From contig CM022676.1 of the NCBI GenBank assembly GCA_012295275.1, positions 18,766,189-18,781,188 of the forward strand: a stretch of 15,000 nt of DNA, in the 5' to 3' direction. This document shows, piece after piece, positions 1 through 9,401 of the stretch (the first letter of the stretch is position 1; every line of letters starts with the position of its first letter). Source of the DNA: Chrysomallon squamiferum. Taxonomy: Eukaryota; Mollusca; Gastropoda; Neomphalida; Peltospiridae. The notes below the pieces were generated by a model. That model was not told the DNA's origin. It saw nothing but the letters and a program-made list of their open reading frames with translations, and did no database searches. The translations under genes were made by a program, and so were the position numbers.

Positions 1-75
1 TGATAAAACAAACGACTTACACACACTTATACATGCACACACTTGCAACATTAAAAAATATACACAGACATGAAA

Positions 76-98
76 AGTGTGTGTGTGTGTGTGTGTGA
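76..98. repeat. (GT)n microsatellite
   Basis: About eleven GT dinucleotides, continuing as GT-rich sequence to about 150. The flanks 1-290 show no gene. Confidence 0.9.
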
Positions 99-287
99 GT
101 GTATGTTTGTGAAGGTGTTTGAGTTTGTGTTTGTGACAGTGTATGTGTGCGTGCGATCTCTAGGACTGCAGGTTAAAAGAAATAATTGCTGCTGACTAAA
201 AATGTCAGCTTTATCGTGCGTTGCCTCGTTGTATACTGACATTTTTACATTCACGGGATAAAACTGATAACCTTAAAACAATAACCA

Positions 288-290
<3 letters not shown>

Positions 291-365
<75 letters not shown>
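291..365. repeat. (CT)n microsatellite
   Basis: An uninterrupted CT run of about 75 bases. The stretch 366-680 after it is AT-rich unique sequence in which I see no gene or motif. Confidence 0.97.
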
Positions 366-369
<4 letters not shown>

Positions 370-680
370 ACTTATTTACACATCTTTGAACTTGCTCATC
401 TCGTAAAATAAAAAGTTACCACATTTTTTATTGTCACTCACAAGACTGTATTAATAACCGCTCTGTCCATAAAAACAAGCAGTAATGTGCTTTCACAATC
501 ACTTTCGTCATAAACGTTAGACACTCTCTAGCAAGCGATTACTTTGACTCCAAAAATACTCACAGAACTGAAATCCCAGTAATAAGATTACAAATCAATT
601 ATACGAAATTACTTCTCTTTCATAGAGACTTTGTAAATGTTAATATTTATTAAATAAATCTTGTACTTTGGTGCATTAGT

Positions 681-800
681 GTTGTTGTTGTTGTTGTTGT
701 TGTTATTGTATTATCATTATCATCGTTGTTATTATTACTGCTACACGCACAAATGACGATGATGATGATAATAACAATAACAACAATAACAAAACAACAG
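681..800. repeat. (GTT)n and mixed trinucleotide tract
   Basis: GTT triplets at 681-704, then ATT/ATC steps, then GAT and AAC triplets from about 754 to 797. The run switches strand, from GTT-rich to AAC-rich. Confidence 0.88.
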
Positions 801-845
801 AGCAAAGTTCTAGATTTTGTATATATATATATAAAACATATGTTA

Positions 846-1052
846 TATATGTATCCACACAAACAGACACACATATATACATACTACATGCATGCATACA
901 TACACACATACAGACATACATAGATACATACACACATACATACATACATACATACATACACACATACATACATACATACACACACATACATACAAACATA
1001 CATACACACATCGACATACAGACATACACATACACACACATACATAGATACA

Positions 1053-1086
<34 letters not shown>

Positions 1087-1104
1087 CATACATACATACA
1101 TACG
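846..1104. repeat. (TACA)n tetranucleotide array
   Basis: About 260 bases of TACA/CATA steps with CA and TAGA interruptions, broken by CATCGACATACAG near 1008. The Met/Cys/Tyr/Val frames across it are repeat artefacts. Confidence 0.95.
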
Positions 1105-1253
1105 TAGATAATAGCTCAAGGTTGGTACCTGTATGTAACAAAGTACAATACGTATGAAGTAGGTATTTGCTAAAAGAACGCAGACTTCAGATTAATCATG
1201 TTTTGTTTTTGTCATTAGAAGACGTAGCTGGCGTGTCGTGTGCAAATTAAAAA

Positions 1254-1540
1254 TGTTTTAATTAATTGGTGTTCCTTGCGCTAATCGTGAATATGATTTT
1301 GTTTGATTATTAATTAAAAGCACAGGTTAATTAACTTTGATGATAATTAATTGCAATATGAGAGGTTTAAATAATTTTATAATTAATTATAAATTACGTT
1401 GATTGTTAGAATTAATTAGCAGTAATATAAGCTTATTTAAAAAAAAAAAAAAATTGTTATTCTTGTAACACAAGATTAATTAATTGTTTCTTTGTAATTA
1501 ACGGTAAACATAAGTTTAATTAGACACGACTAATTAAAAG
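1254..1540. promoter_or_regulatory. Dense TAATTA cluster (candidate homeodomain sites)
   Basis: About twelve TAATTA hexamers are counted here in differing contexts, for example GGTTAATTAAC near 1325, GAATTAATTAGC near 1409 and ACTAATTAAAAG near 1530. The spacing is irregular, so this is not a simple microsatellite. TAATTA is the core bound by many Antp-class and LIM homeodomains. A poly-A run at 1439-1453 interrupts it. Confidence 0.3.
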
Positions 1541-1556
1541 AAGAATGATATACTTT

Positions 1557-2037
1557 TCAGAAAAGTTATACGAGAAAGAATATTGATACGAAAAGAAAAA
1601 CAGAAAGATAAAAAGGAAGAAAGACGATAAAGAAAAAAAAAATGTTACAAAAGTTAAATGAATGAAGGAAACAAAAAGTAGAGAAAAACGTGGAAAAAAA
1701 TAACAAAGAAAAAGAAAAAATCATTGCACATTTTATAGTCAGGAAAAAACAATGAGAAGAAATAAAGTTTAAAAAAAATGGAAAAAATGTAAAGGTAAAA
1801 AAAAGAAGAAGAAAAGAATAAGTGAAAGAAAGAAAAAGAAGAAAGAAAACAACAGAATAAATGAAAAAAAAGAAAAAAACAAAGAACAACGAAAAAGAGT
1901 AGCAGAAAAAAAAAATAAATAAAAAACGAAAATAAAAGACTCCATTTACACGAGAGAAATTAAAAAAAAAAAAAAAAAGAAAAAAAAAAAAAAAAATAAT
2001 AAAAAAAAAAAAAAAAAATTAAAAAAATGTGTACGTC
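1557..2037. repeat. A-rich, purine-biased tract
   Basis: Nearly 480 bases of A with scattered G and few pyrimidines, ending in A runs at 1962-2018. A further A run lies at about 2079-2097. Frames rich in Phe across the opposite strand are compositional. Confidence 0.85.
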
Positions 2038-2099
2038 ACTAAGAAAATGTAATGTTAAGTTAATGACGCAATATCCTGTAAAAAAAAAAAAAAAAAAGG

Positions 2100-2740
2100 T
2101 ACAAAAGACTGATGACGCTATGAAAGCAATCTGTGTATCACTCATTGATGGTAATAACTTAGTCGTTTTCAATTTTGTAATTCTTTCCTGACATTACTTC
2201 AACCCCAGATAAAACTTTCCGCCTTCAGCTGCGGAGTTAATGTGAATTGTGAGATGATTGATGAGTGCACGTGCTCCGGTTCACCTCTCTGACAGCAAGC
2301 GAGAGTTCCTTAAGGGGACGTAATCACGATCAAAGCGGAACGCATGGATATCGGTTTCGCGTTAATGTCAGCGTGGTAGAGTTGTGTCGCAGATACGAGT
2401 TTGCTGCTGTCGTCGCATTAAAGCGACGAAAGAAATATCTGAATTAGTCTCCAGGTTAGGAGATGTGAACGACTGATAGTTCTGTAGTTTAATCATACTT
2501 CGTCGTTATCAGTGCTAATTAAATTGCTGCTTTTGTTTTTGCGTTAAAACTAAATTAGCTCGCTGGGCATGTCTTTTTTTTTTTTGCGCAGCTCGAGACG
2601 AGCACGTTCCCACACAAACCGGAACAGAGTTTTGTTCTATAAATAGTAACAAACCACGAGCCTTTACCTTTTTATTTATTTACTTAATTAATTGTTGTTT
2701 GGAAATAATCTTAATATATATTCGGAATAGCGGCAGATTC

Positions 2741-2743
<3 letters not shown>
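2100..2743. other. Unique sequence, comparatively GC-rich, no gene seen
   Basis: This is one of the few complex, non-repetitive stretches left of the gene. The 60-codon frame at 2265-2447 has no recognisable domain, no clear splice sites and no neighbours, so I do not call it. The segment holds a GCACGTGC E-box palindrome at 2267-2274 and CTATAAATAG at 2637-2646. It could be a regulatory element or an unrecognised first exon. Confidence 0.4.
2637..2646 (+). promoter_or_regulatory. CTATAAATAG: TATA-box or MEF2-site match
   Basis: CTATAAATAG matches the MEF2 consensus YTA(A/T)4TAR exactly and also contains TATAAATA. The sequence upstream is relatively GC-rich. No reading frame follows downstream, so a coding promoter is unlikely. 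It is a single motif in AT-rich DNA. Confidence 0.2.

Positions 2744-2814
<71 letters not shown>
2744..2814. repeat. (CT)n microsatellite
   Basis: An uninterrupted CT run of about 70 bases, the second in the window on the same strand. Confidence 0.97.
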
Positions 2815-2817
<3 letters not shown>

Positions 2818-3353
2818 TAAAAAAGTATCTAATTTAGAGTTAACACTTTTACATAAAATGAAGGAAATAACCATAAAGAAACTAATTCGAAATTTATAAA
2901 AACAAAAAATCATAATATAAAGTAAATAAAATAAAATAAAATAAAATAAAATAAATAAATAAAAAGTTTATCAAGAAAGAGAAAACTGTTTTAAATTTTA
3001 AACATATAAACAAGTACATACATAAAACAACTAAAAAAAAAAAAAGAAAGAAATAGATAAATTTATAAGTAAACAAAATAAACATAATTACTAAATATCT
3101 GCTGCCAACTATTTCGGAAACAAAACTGAACTCGCCCCTCTTCAACAAACACCGCCCTTCGTTCTATTAGCAAACTGTCTCATTTTGTCATCACCTAATT
3201 TCCTCGCACACAATCAGCAGCTTAATCACTGTCACGTAATTAATTAGTGTCATCTGTCATTATGAGTCAGGGCCAGACAACTCTATTTAACAGTTTTCCT
3301 GTGTTTAAAAATAAAACATAACGGCCGTTATAGTGTCGACACTGAAGTTCTTA
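2815..3353. other. AT-rich sequence without a gene
   Basis: An AAAAT pentanucleotide run occupies about 2925-2952. The rest is AT-rich unique sequence. I see no credible reading frame, RNA gene or transposon end. Confidence 0.6.

Positions 3354-3396
<43 letters not shown>
3354..3396. repeat. (CTAT)n microsatellite
   Basis: About ten perfect CTAT tetranucleotides, followed shortly by a TA run at 3403-3414. Confidence 0.97.
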
Positions 3397-3950
3397 AACC
3401 TACTATATATATATAATTTGTAATAAACTATAAAAAAAACTCACACACACATACACACATACACAGTTTTCTTTTTTATATTTTATTATAAATTATAAGA
3501 TAATTATTTCATTAACCTTTTAAAATTTCCACCTACATATATTTTTATCTTTTTTTTTTTTTTCTTTTTTCTCTATTTATTTAATAAGATTAGTAACTTT
3601 TACAAAATTTCAATTTATTACAGTAATAAGCGAGAGATTAATTTATCAGCTCTACAAGTTACCGGTAATACATCATATACAAAATAAAACTGACAAATAA
3701 TAAAATGAGTACTATTACTACTACTGCCACTGCTACTACCACTGCTACTAAAGATGTTTTCTTTTTCTTTTTATGTTTTGTTTAGGAAGGAAATTTTAGA
3801 CAAAAAATTCTATGTGATATATATAATTAAATTCTATCTTGAAATTTTGGCATGCTATTATTATAACTAATAAAACTATCACTACTACTACTACTTATAA
3901 TAATAATATTACTACTACTGTTACTGCTACTACTACTGATGATGATGAAG

Positions 3951-3982
<32 letters not shown>

Positions 3983-4050
3983 GCTATTACTGTTGTTGTT
4001 GTTATTATTGTTATTATTACCTCGTTATTTTGTCCTGAATCGATGCTCTG
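3397..4050. repeat. AT-rich DNA with ACT/AAT/GTT trinucleotide clusters
   Basis: A T run lies at 3550-3563. ACT-type triplets occur at 3710-3752, and a mixed ACT, GAT, AAT and GTT run fills about 3880-4018. The Thr/Asn/Val frame across it is a repeat artefact. No gene is seen. Confidence 0.75.
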
Positions 4051-4052
4051 TT

Positions 4053-4391
4053 GTTAAAAAGTAAGAAATACTTAATTAGGAAACAAGCTCTGTTAGAAGT
4101 AAGAAATACTTAACTAGGAAACAAGCTCTGTTTGAAGTGAGAAATACTTAACTAGGAAACAAGCTCTGTTTGAAGTAAGAAATACTTAACTAGGAAACAA
4201 ACTCTGTTAGAAGTAAGAAATACTTAATTAGGAAACAAGCTCTGTTAGAAGTAAGAAATACTTAACTAGGAAATAAGCTCTGTTTGAAGTGAGAAATACT
4301 TAACTAGGAAACAAGCTCTGTTTGAAGTGAGAAATACTTAACTAGGAAACAAGCTCTGTTTGAAGTGAGAAATACTTAACTAGGAAACAAA
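4053..4391. repeat. 38-bp minisatellite, about nine copies
   Basis: The unit is AAGTAAGAAATACTTAACTA then GGAAACAAGCTCTGTTTG. GCTCTG recurs at 4087, 4125, 4163, 4201 (as ACTCTG), 4239, 4277, 4315 and 4353, exactly 38 apart. Units carry variant marks (GTAAG or GTGAG, TTAATTAG or TTAACTAG, GTTAG or GTTTG). Units 1-3 match units 5-7 except for one base, suggesting a four-unit, 152-bp higher-order duplication. It is not a multiple of three and has no open frame. Confidence 0.95.
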
Positions 4392-4674
4392 CACAAACGA
4401 ATCAAAGTTCGTAATCGTTCGATCTTCTACTTTTGTCAGTAATTTTTCTAAAACAATTTTAATATTCCTTCAGAATAACAGCAGACGACTTTTTAAAAAT
4501 GCATAATTATTAATTTTAAATCTGCAGACGCCGTGCAAAGTATATAATAATAGTTCTTATTTATTTTACGTCATCAAGTGACGTAGAAAATTGAAAACTG
4601 CGTCATCCCGCCGACTCTGTTAATAGCATTCTTTCTGCCTAGAAGTGTTTTGTGAAGCAAAAGAGGAATTCTTG
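4392..4674. other. Unique AT-rich sequence, no gene seen
   Basis: No supported gene. Contains half-CRE-like ACGTCA and TGACGT matches near 4568-4584. Confidence 0.5.

Positions 4675-4723
<49 letters not shown>
4675..4723. repeat. (CTA)n microsatellite
   Basis: About sixteen perfect CTA triplets, read as poly-Tyr in one frame. Between here and 4948 lies about 225 bases of unique sequence without a supported gene. Confidence 0.97.
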
Positions 4724-4948
4724 CTTTCATGCGCAGTAGACGTTTCTAAAGAGAGCAGTACAAATGACATCATCAAGCCTGACTTTAAATTTAGAAATAT
4801 TCATCTGAAGTGGATTTTCTTTCCAGGTGAGTATACAATTACCAACAAGGAACAATCCAACTTCATTAGGAGGAGAGAAAAAGAAAAAATAATAAACAAT
4901 GAAATAATTTATTATAAAACATTTCAGTAAGTTCCTTTATTATAGTAT

Positions 4949-4951
4949 CAT

Positions 4952-4991
<40 letters not shown>

Positions 4992-5260
4992 GCTACTACT
5001 GCTGCTGCTGCTACTACTACTACTGCTACTGTTAACAAACAAACCTACTACTACTACTATACTGCTACTGTTAACAAACAAACCTACTACTACTACTATA
5101 CTGCTGCTGCTACAACTACTATTTCTACCACGACAACTACAACAACTACTGCTGCTACTACGCCCGCTGTTACTCCTACTATGACTACAACTACTACTGC
5201 TACTACTACTACTACTACTTCTGCTATATCTGTTGTTTCTGTTATTACTGCTGTTGTTTA
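4949..5260. repeat. ACT/GCT trinucleotide array with an embedded 39-bp duplication
   Basis: ACT triplets with GCT blocks, becoming degenerate toward 5260. Inside it, the unit starting CTGCTACTGTTAACAAAC occurs at 5023 and 5062, exactly 39 bases apart, each copy ending in ACTACTATA. The poly-Ser frame on the minus strand is a repeat artefact. Confidence 0.93.
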
Positions 5261-5777
5261 GTTTTCTTTGTGTTTAATAAACTACTTTATACATCGGAGT
5301 TAAACACGCTAAGCTAAACAAGCTGTCAAAGGTTTAAATATGAAAATAAGACTTCAGATGTTCTTAACATGAACATGAAAATAGAGTATTGTCCTTTTCT
5401 GCTTCGATTTTGTTTTATTTAGCTGTACAAAATATATCACGTAGAAAAAATAAATCCGTTCAATAGTTTAAAATAAAGAAAGAAGAGATAATGAGATTAA
5501 TAAAATAAAATAAAATAAAATGAAAACCGCGGTGCCGATGTAATCCTTATAATAATCGGAAAGTGATTTATCTGCCCTTGATTTTAACTAATTCCCTTGA
5601 TAAGAGAACTGTTTGACGTAACAACAACAACAACAGTTTCAATAATTAAATAATTAGACAAGAAAGCGATAGCTAAGAAAAAATAACATTTTTTATGAGT
5701 TTAGTCAGTCTAACGTAAAACTAAGAAAACAATTACATAGACACTGAAACAGAAAACAGTCCGAAAAAAAAAAAAAA

Positions 5778-5906
5778 AATGGCGTCGTGTTTTTTGTAAA
5801 CTCCGTGACAGGTTAACTCTAATGATTAACAAAAAAAAAAAAAGAAGTGATTTTAACGCATACAAAATGACGTCATATTATTTGTTAACCGAGTGACCAG
5901 TTGACA
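5778..5906. repeat. Diverged direct repeat pair
   Basis: AATGGCGTCGTGTTTTTTGT and onward (5778-5817) aligns with AATGACGTCATATTATTTGT and onward (5867-5905). Both continue into GTGAC then GTTAAC or GTTGAC. Similarity looks near 80 percent by eye over about 39 bases, at about 89-base spacing. Each copy follows an A-rich segment. Confidence 0.6.
5869..5876. promoter_or_regulatory. Perfect CRE palindrome TGACGTCA
   Basis: TGACGTCA is the full CREB/ATF consensus. It sits inside the second copy of the diverged direct repeat; the first copy has GGCGTCGT at the same place. Confidence 0.3.
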
Positions 5907-6164
5907 AAGTCAAAATGTGGATAGATAATAAAACAAAACTTTTTAATGGACTGTAATCGCTTTCTTTATATTTACTAATGACCAGCGCCCATAGCAACGA
6001 TATGGCGAAATGAAATAAAAATATGTAATGAACATAAAACGCTATACTCTCATTAGATGATCATTTAATGACATTTTCATACGTCATTTATTGAAGTAGA
6101 AATTGATTTTCACAAACTGCTCCAGTAAAGGAAGATTAATAAAGGACAACGATGTCTCCTCATT

Positions 6165-6654
6165 CTCTAATGGTTTCTTTCCTTTACCTCTTTTTCTTTT
6201 TTTTTTGTTTACTCGTTATTTTGTGTGTTTGTTTGTTTGTTCGTTCATTCATTCGTTTGGTAAAACGTTTATTTATCTGTTTATTTATATATCCTTATTA
6301 TTTATTTATGTGTTGTTGTTTTTTTCCGTTTATTTATTTATCTTTTTATTTAATTGTTTGTTTGTTACTTTTCCATCTGTTTTAACTATTCTTATTTTTA
6401 AAACTGTTTATCTTCTTCATTTGTTGATTTATTTAGTTGTTTATTATTATTTTTTTTTTTACTGGTTTTGTTATATCTTTATGGCTTTATTTTATTCATT
6501 TTACACGGATTTGTTTTCTTTATTTATTTTCCTGCTTACTTCTATGTTTTTCTTTCTTCCTTCTTTCTTTGATTCTTTCCTTTTTATATATCTCTCGATC
6601 TTTCCTTTTCTTTCTTCCTGTCTTTCATATACATTTCTTATTCTGAAGCTAGTC

Positions 6655-6655
<1 letters not shown>
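6165..6655. repeat. Pyrimidine-biased low-complexity stretch
   Basis: T-rich sequence with TTTA, TTTG, TTTC and TTCC steps and few purines on the plus strand. The long Phe/Leu/Ile frame running through here into the purine tract looks like a membrane protein but follows from T-rich composition, and its second half is Arg-Glu from GAGA. Confidence 0.75.
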
Positions 6656-6724
<69 letters not shown>

Positions 6725-6986
6725 AGAGAGAGAGAAAGAGAGGGGGGAGAAAGAGAGAGGGAGAAAGAGAGAGGGAGAAAGAGAGAGAGAAGGAGATAGA
6801 CAGAGAGAGAAAGAGAGAGAAAGAGAGAGAAAGATACAGAAAGAGAAAGAGAGATAGAGAGAGAGAAAGAAAGAGAGAGAGAAAGAAAGAGAGTGAGAGA
6901 GAGAGTGAGAGAAAGAGAGAGAAAAAGAAAGAGAGAGAGTGAGAGAGAGAAAAAACGAGAGAGAGAGAGAGAGAGAGGAAGAAAGC
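6656..6986. repeat. Homopurine GAGA/GAAA tract of about 330 bases
   Basis: Pure or nearly pure purine on the plus strand: GA dinucleotides to about 6718, then mixed GAAA, GAGA and GGGA, then GA again. Only a handful of T and C interrupt it. Mirror-symmetric GA runs of this kind can form triplex (H-DNA). Confidence 0.95.
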
Positions 6987-7528
6987 ATACTGCTGTAACT
7001 CGACATTATTTTATTCATTTTCTCTCACTTGTGTCGTGACGTCACTATAACGACTTACTTTTAGTTTACAAAATCGTTGTTTGTTTTATTGATGAGACGT
7101 GTACACACGTTTTCCTCTCGTAAGTGAAAGTAAACACATCTCTGTCGTCGAGATATTAGTCATTTGTTTTTACCTGAAATCAGTCACGTGCAAAACCGGA
7201 TTAAATCTGACTGACGCACCTGTGATTTCTCACCCAAATGAAATATCTTTTATATTTATTAATACTATATATATATAAATATATATATATATGTGTTTAT
7301 ATCATATAGCGATGCTTGTCTGTAATTTCGTTTCGGTTTAGAATTCATTAACTGGCGAATTTTGTTCGTTATATTTTGAATATCATTAGATTTGATTAAA
7401 GAAGAAAATGATGATGATGATGATCATCATCATGTAGATGATAATGATCAGTGCATAAACATAAATGAAACTGATGGATGTATTTTCAGTCTGTCTACTT
7501 ATGTATGCATGCATGAATGTATAGGAGT

Positions 7529-7529
<1 letters not shown>
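6987..7529. other. Unique AT-rich sequence with short palindromes, no gene seen
   Basis: No supported gene. A TA run lies at 7265-7292. CACGTG occurs at 7185-7190. At 7414-7433 GAT triplets switch to ATC triplets, making a perfect 20-bp palindrome, ATGATGATGATCATCATCAT. Confidence 0.5.
7037..7044. promoter_or_regulatory. Perfect CRE palindrome TGACGTCA
   Basis: The second exact TGACGTCA, in GTGTCGTGACGTCACTATAA, shortly after the purine tract. Confidence 0.3.

Positions 7530-7588
<59 letters not shown>
7530..7588. repeat. (AAT)n microsatellite
   Basis: About nineteen AAT triplets, then an imperfect ACT tail to 7602. Confidence 0.97.
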
Positions 7589-7660
7589 GCAATACTACTA
7601 CTAAAGATGACAAGAAGAATCATATTTTTATATGAAGTTAAAATTCGATTCTTCAGTGTA

Positions 7661-7670
7661 GTCACGTGAC
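7661..7670. promoter_or_regulatory. Perfect GTCACGTGAC palindrome (E-box, CLEAR-type)
   Basis: GTCACGTGAC is an exact 10-bp palindrome around CACGTG. It equals the CLEAR consensus bound by TFEB/MITF/USF-type bHLH-zip factors in vertebrates. Function here is inference from one motif. Confidence 0.3.
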
Positions 7671-7745
7671 TTATTTGTTACGACAAAAGATAATGACCCG
7701 ACACATTTATTTTAATAAAAGGGAAAGTTTTAGATTAATGAAAAA

Positions 7746-7753
7746 TGACGTCA
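7746..7753. promoter_or_regulatory. Perfect CRE palindrome TGACGTCA
   Basis: The third exact TGACGTCA, in AAAAATGACGTCACCTG, 76 bases from the end of the GTCACGTGAC site. Confidence 0.3.
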
Positions 7754-8046
7754 CCTGATCAGCGTTTGTTCTGCTGTACTTAATTAAATTTTAATGTTTT
7801 TCACGACGGAATTTTTTAATTTATTCTACAGACAGCGAGAATTCACAAATAAACAAGAAATGGCAATTTTATGAATATTAAAAAATACTAAGTGAGTAAG
7901 AAAACAAATAAACTGAACTTGTTAATTATAGTCAGAATATATAAACAAACACACGTAACGAAGTTTGAAATAATTGTTTTATGCTAACAAAACGACAAAT
8001 ATACAAACTTTTGAAATTCATTTGAATCAAAGAAACATTTAACAGT

Positions 8047-8084
8047 TAATAATAATAATAATAATAGTAGTAGTAGTAATAATA

Positions 8085-8128
<44 letters not shown>
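8047..8128. repeat. (AAT/AGT)n microsatellite
   Basis: AAT triplets with an AGT block in the middle. Confidence 0.95.
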
Positions 8129-8129
<1 letters not shown>

Positions 8130-8625
8130 TCATTTTAGTTATTTTAATTTAAAAAGTATCAGCATATCTAGTCGAGAGCTAAATGCGTTTCCATGACAAC
8201 TGAAACATACAAATATTTAGTTTTTTCACCGACAGTTTTCGTTCTTTTATCTTTGGAATTTACACGAAGCAAACAAAACACACACATTTCTCTTCCAACC
8301 ACTGGTTCCGTTCATCTCGCAGTTTCCCTCGGGTTCTGTCAGTTCACACCCCTCAAAACAACAACAACGACGTATCCTTCTAATCTCGGTATTCCTAACT
8401 CTCGAGATGAGACAAGAAGAAGAAGAAGAAGAAGAAAAAAAAACTTGGAAAATGTGTTGCAGCTGACATGACTCTAACACATGTACACAGATATTCCGTT
8501 TAAACCACAAAGCTAGAAAATAAATAAATAAATAGAATTTACAGACGATGATAATTCCTCACTGTGCATATAAATACAGATCCTGAATAAAGAAAGCAAA
8601 TAAATAGTAACGATGTTGATAATGG
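8129..8625. other. Unique sequence with an AAG repeat, no gene supported
   Basis: The stretch 8230-8410 is less AT-rich than its surroundings. Open frames of about 90 codons occur on both strands (8193-8471 plus, 8247-8510 minus), but neither has a recognisable domain and neither is clearly favoured. AAG triplets and an A run lie at 8413-8441. ATTTA steps on the minus strand lie at 8519-8535. Confidence 0.45.
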
Positions 8626-8626
8626 C

Positions 8627-8691
<65 letters not shown>
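8626..8691. repeat. (AAT)n microsatellite
   Basis: About twenty-two AAT triplets, then AATT steps. Confidence 0.97.
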
Positions 8692-8693
<2 letters not shown>

Positions 8694-8793
8694 TAATTAA
8701 TAAATAATACAGACTAATGAATTTTCGCCATCTTCTCACGATTTTAAATGAAATATTTATCACCCACAACACTATTTAATTTCAATGGTGTTT

Positions 8794-8817
8794 AAAAAAA
8801 AAAAAAAAAAAAAAAAA
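8794..8817. repeat. Poly-A run
   Basis: Twenty-four uninterrupted A on the plus strand (poly-T in the gene's direction), lying just upstream, in the gene's direction, of the minus-strand ATTAAA. Confidence 0.97.
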
Positions 8818-9237
8818 GTAATTTCTTATATCGAGATATTTAGTCAGTGAAGCTGAAAAGCTTACAGTTCATGACACATCTTAGACTGGTACATCTGTTT
8901 GGTACGCTAAGCGGAAAGGAAACAATGTTCAGTGCATAGATGATAATATTTTCCTGACAACTTTCAGCATCTACTATTGATTGGAACACGAACGAACTGC
9001 AGATGATGAAAACATTCTCCGTTTTAGTGTTAAACTTAACTGTCAATGAGTGACTTGTCGCTGATACATTATTATTAATAAAAATCTACATACAATATTT
9101 TCATGACGACTAACAGCAATTATAATGAACTTGTATTCTGGCTATTGGTGATGCATATTAGCACAAACTTTTTACAGAAAAATGGCAGAACTGAATGCGA
9201 AAAGAAAAGATGAAAAATGACTTTTTGTGCAACTTGA

Positions 9238-9239
9238 AA

Positions 9240-9288
<49 letters not shown>

Positions 9289-9351
9289 GTAGTAGTAGTA
9301 ATAGTAATAATAATAATAGTAATAATAGTAATAATAGTAATAATAATAACT

Positions 9352-9401
<50 letters not shown>

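Larger units (their letters stand above)
5261..6160. other. Unique AT-rich stretch, no gene seen
   Basis: About 900 bases without a credible gene. An AAAAT run sits at about 5500-5521 and A runs at 5764-5779 and 5830-5843. It contains the diverged direct repeat and the first perfect TGACGTCA site described separately. Confidence 0.5.
7589..8046. other. Unique AT-rich sequence, no gene seen
   Basis: No credible reading frame. It holds the GTCACGTGAC and third TGACGTCA sites and the minus-strand AATAAA at 7711-7706, which is the first canonical poly(A) signal downstream of the gene's stop codon. Confidence 0.5.

Noticed and set aside
2265-2447. 60-codon plus-strand frame in the GC-richer island
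   Set aside because: It has no recognisable domain, splice sites or codon signal, and its length is expected by chance in such composition.
4053-4391. CRISPR-like array
   Set aside because: The copies are head-to-tail with no spacers and lie in animal-type DNA, so it is a minisatellite.
6103-6942. A 279-codon plus-strand frame with hydrophobic N-half and Arg-Glu C-half
   Set aside because: It is composition only: a T-rich stretch read as Phe/Leu/Ile, then a GAGA tract read as Arg-Glu. The opposite strand is equally open as Ser-Leu.
8193-8510. Overlapping open frames of about 90 codons on both strands
   Set aside because: Neither has a domain or splice context, and part of each is the AAG repeat. 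It may be distal 3' UTR or intergenic sequence.
8840-9046. 68-codon minus-strand frame downstream of the gene
   Set aside because: It has no recognisable domain, and its position fits the 3' UTR.
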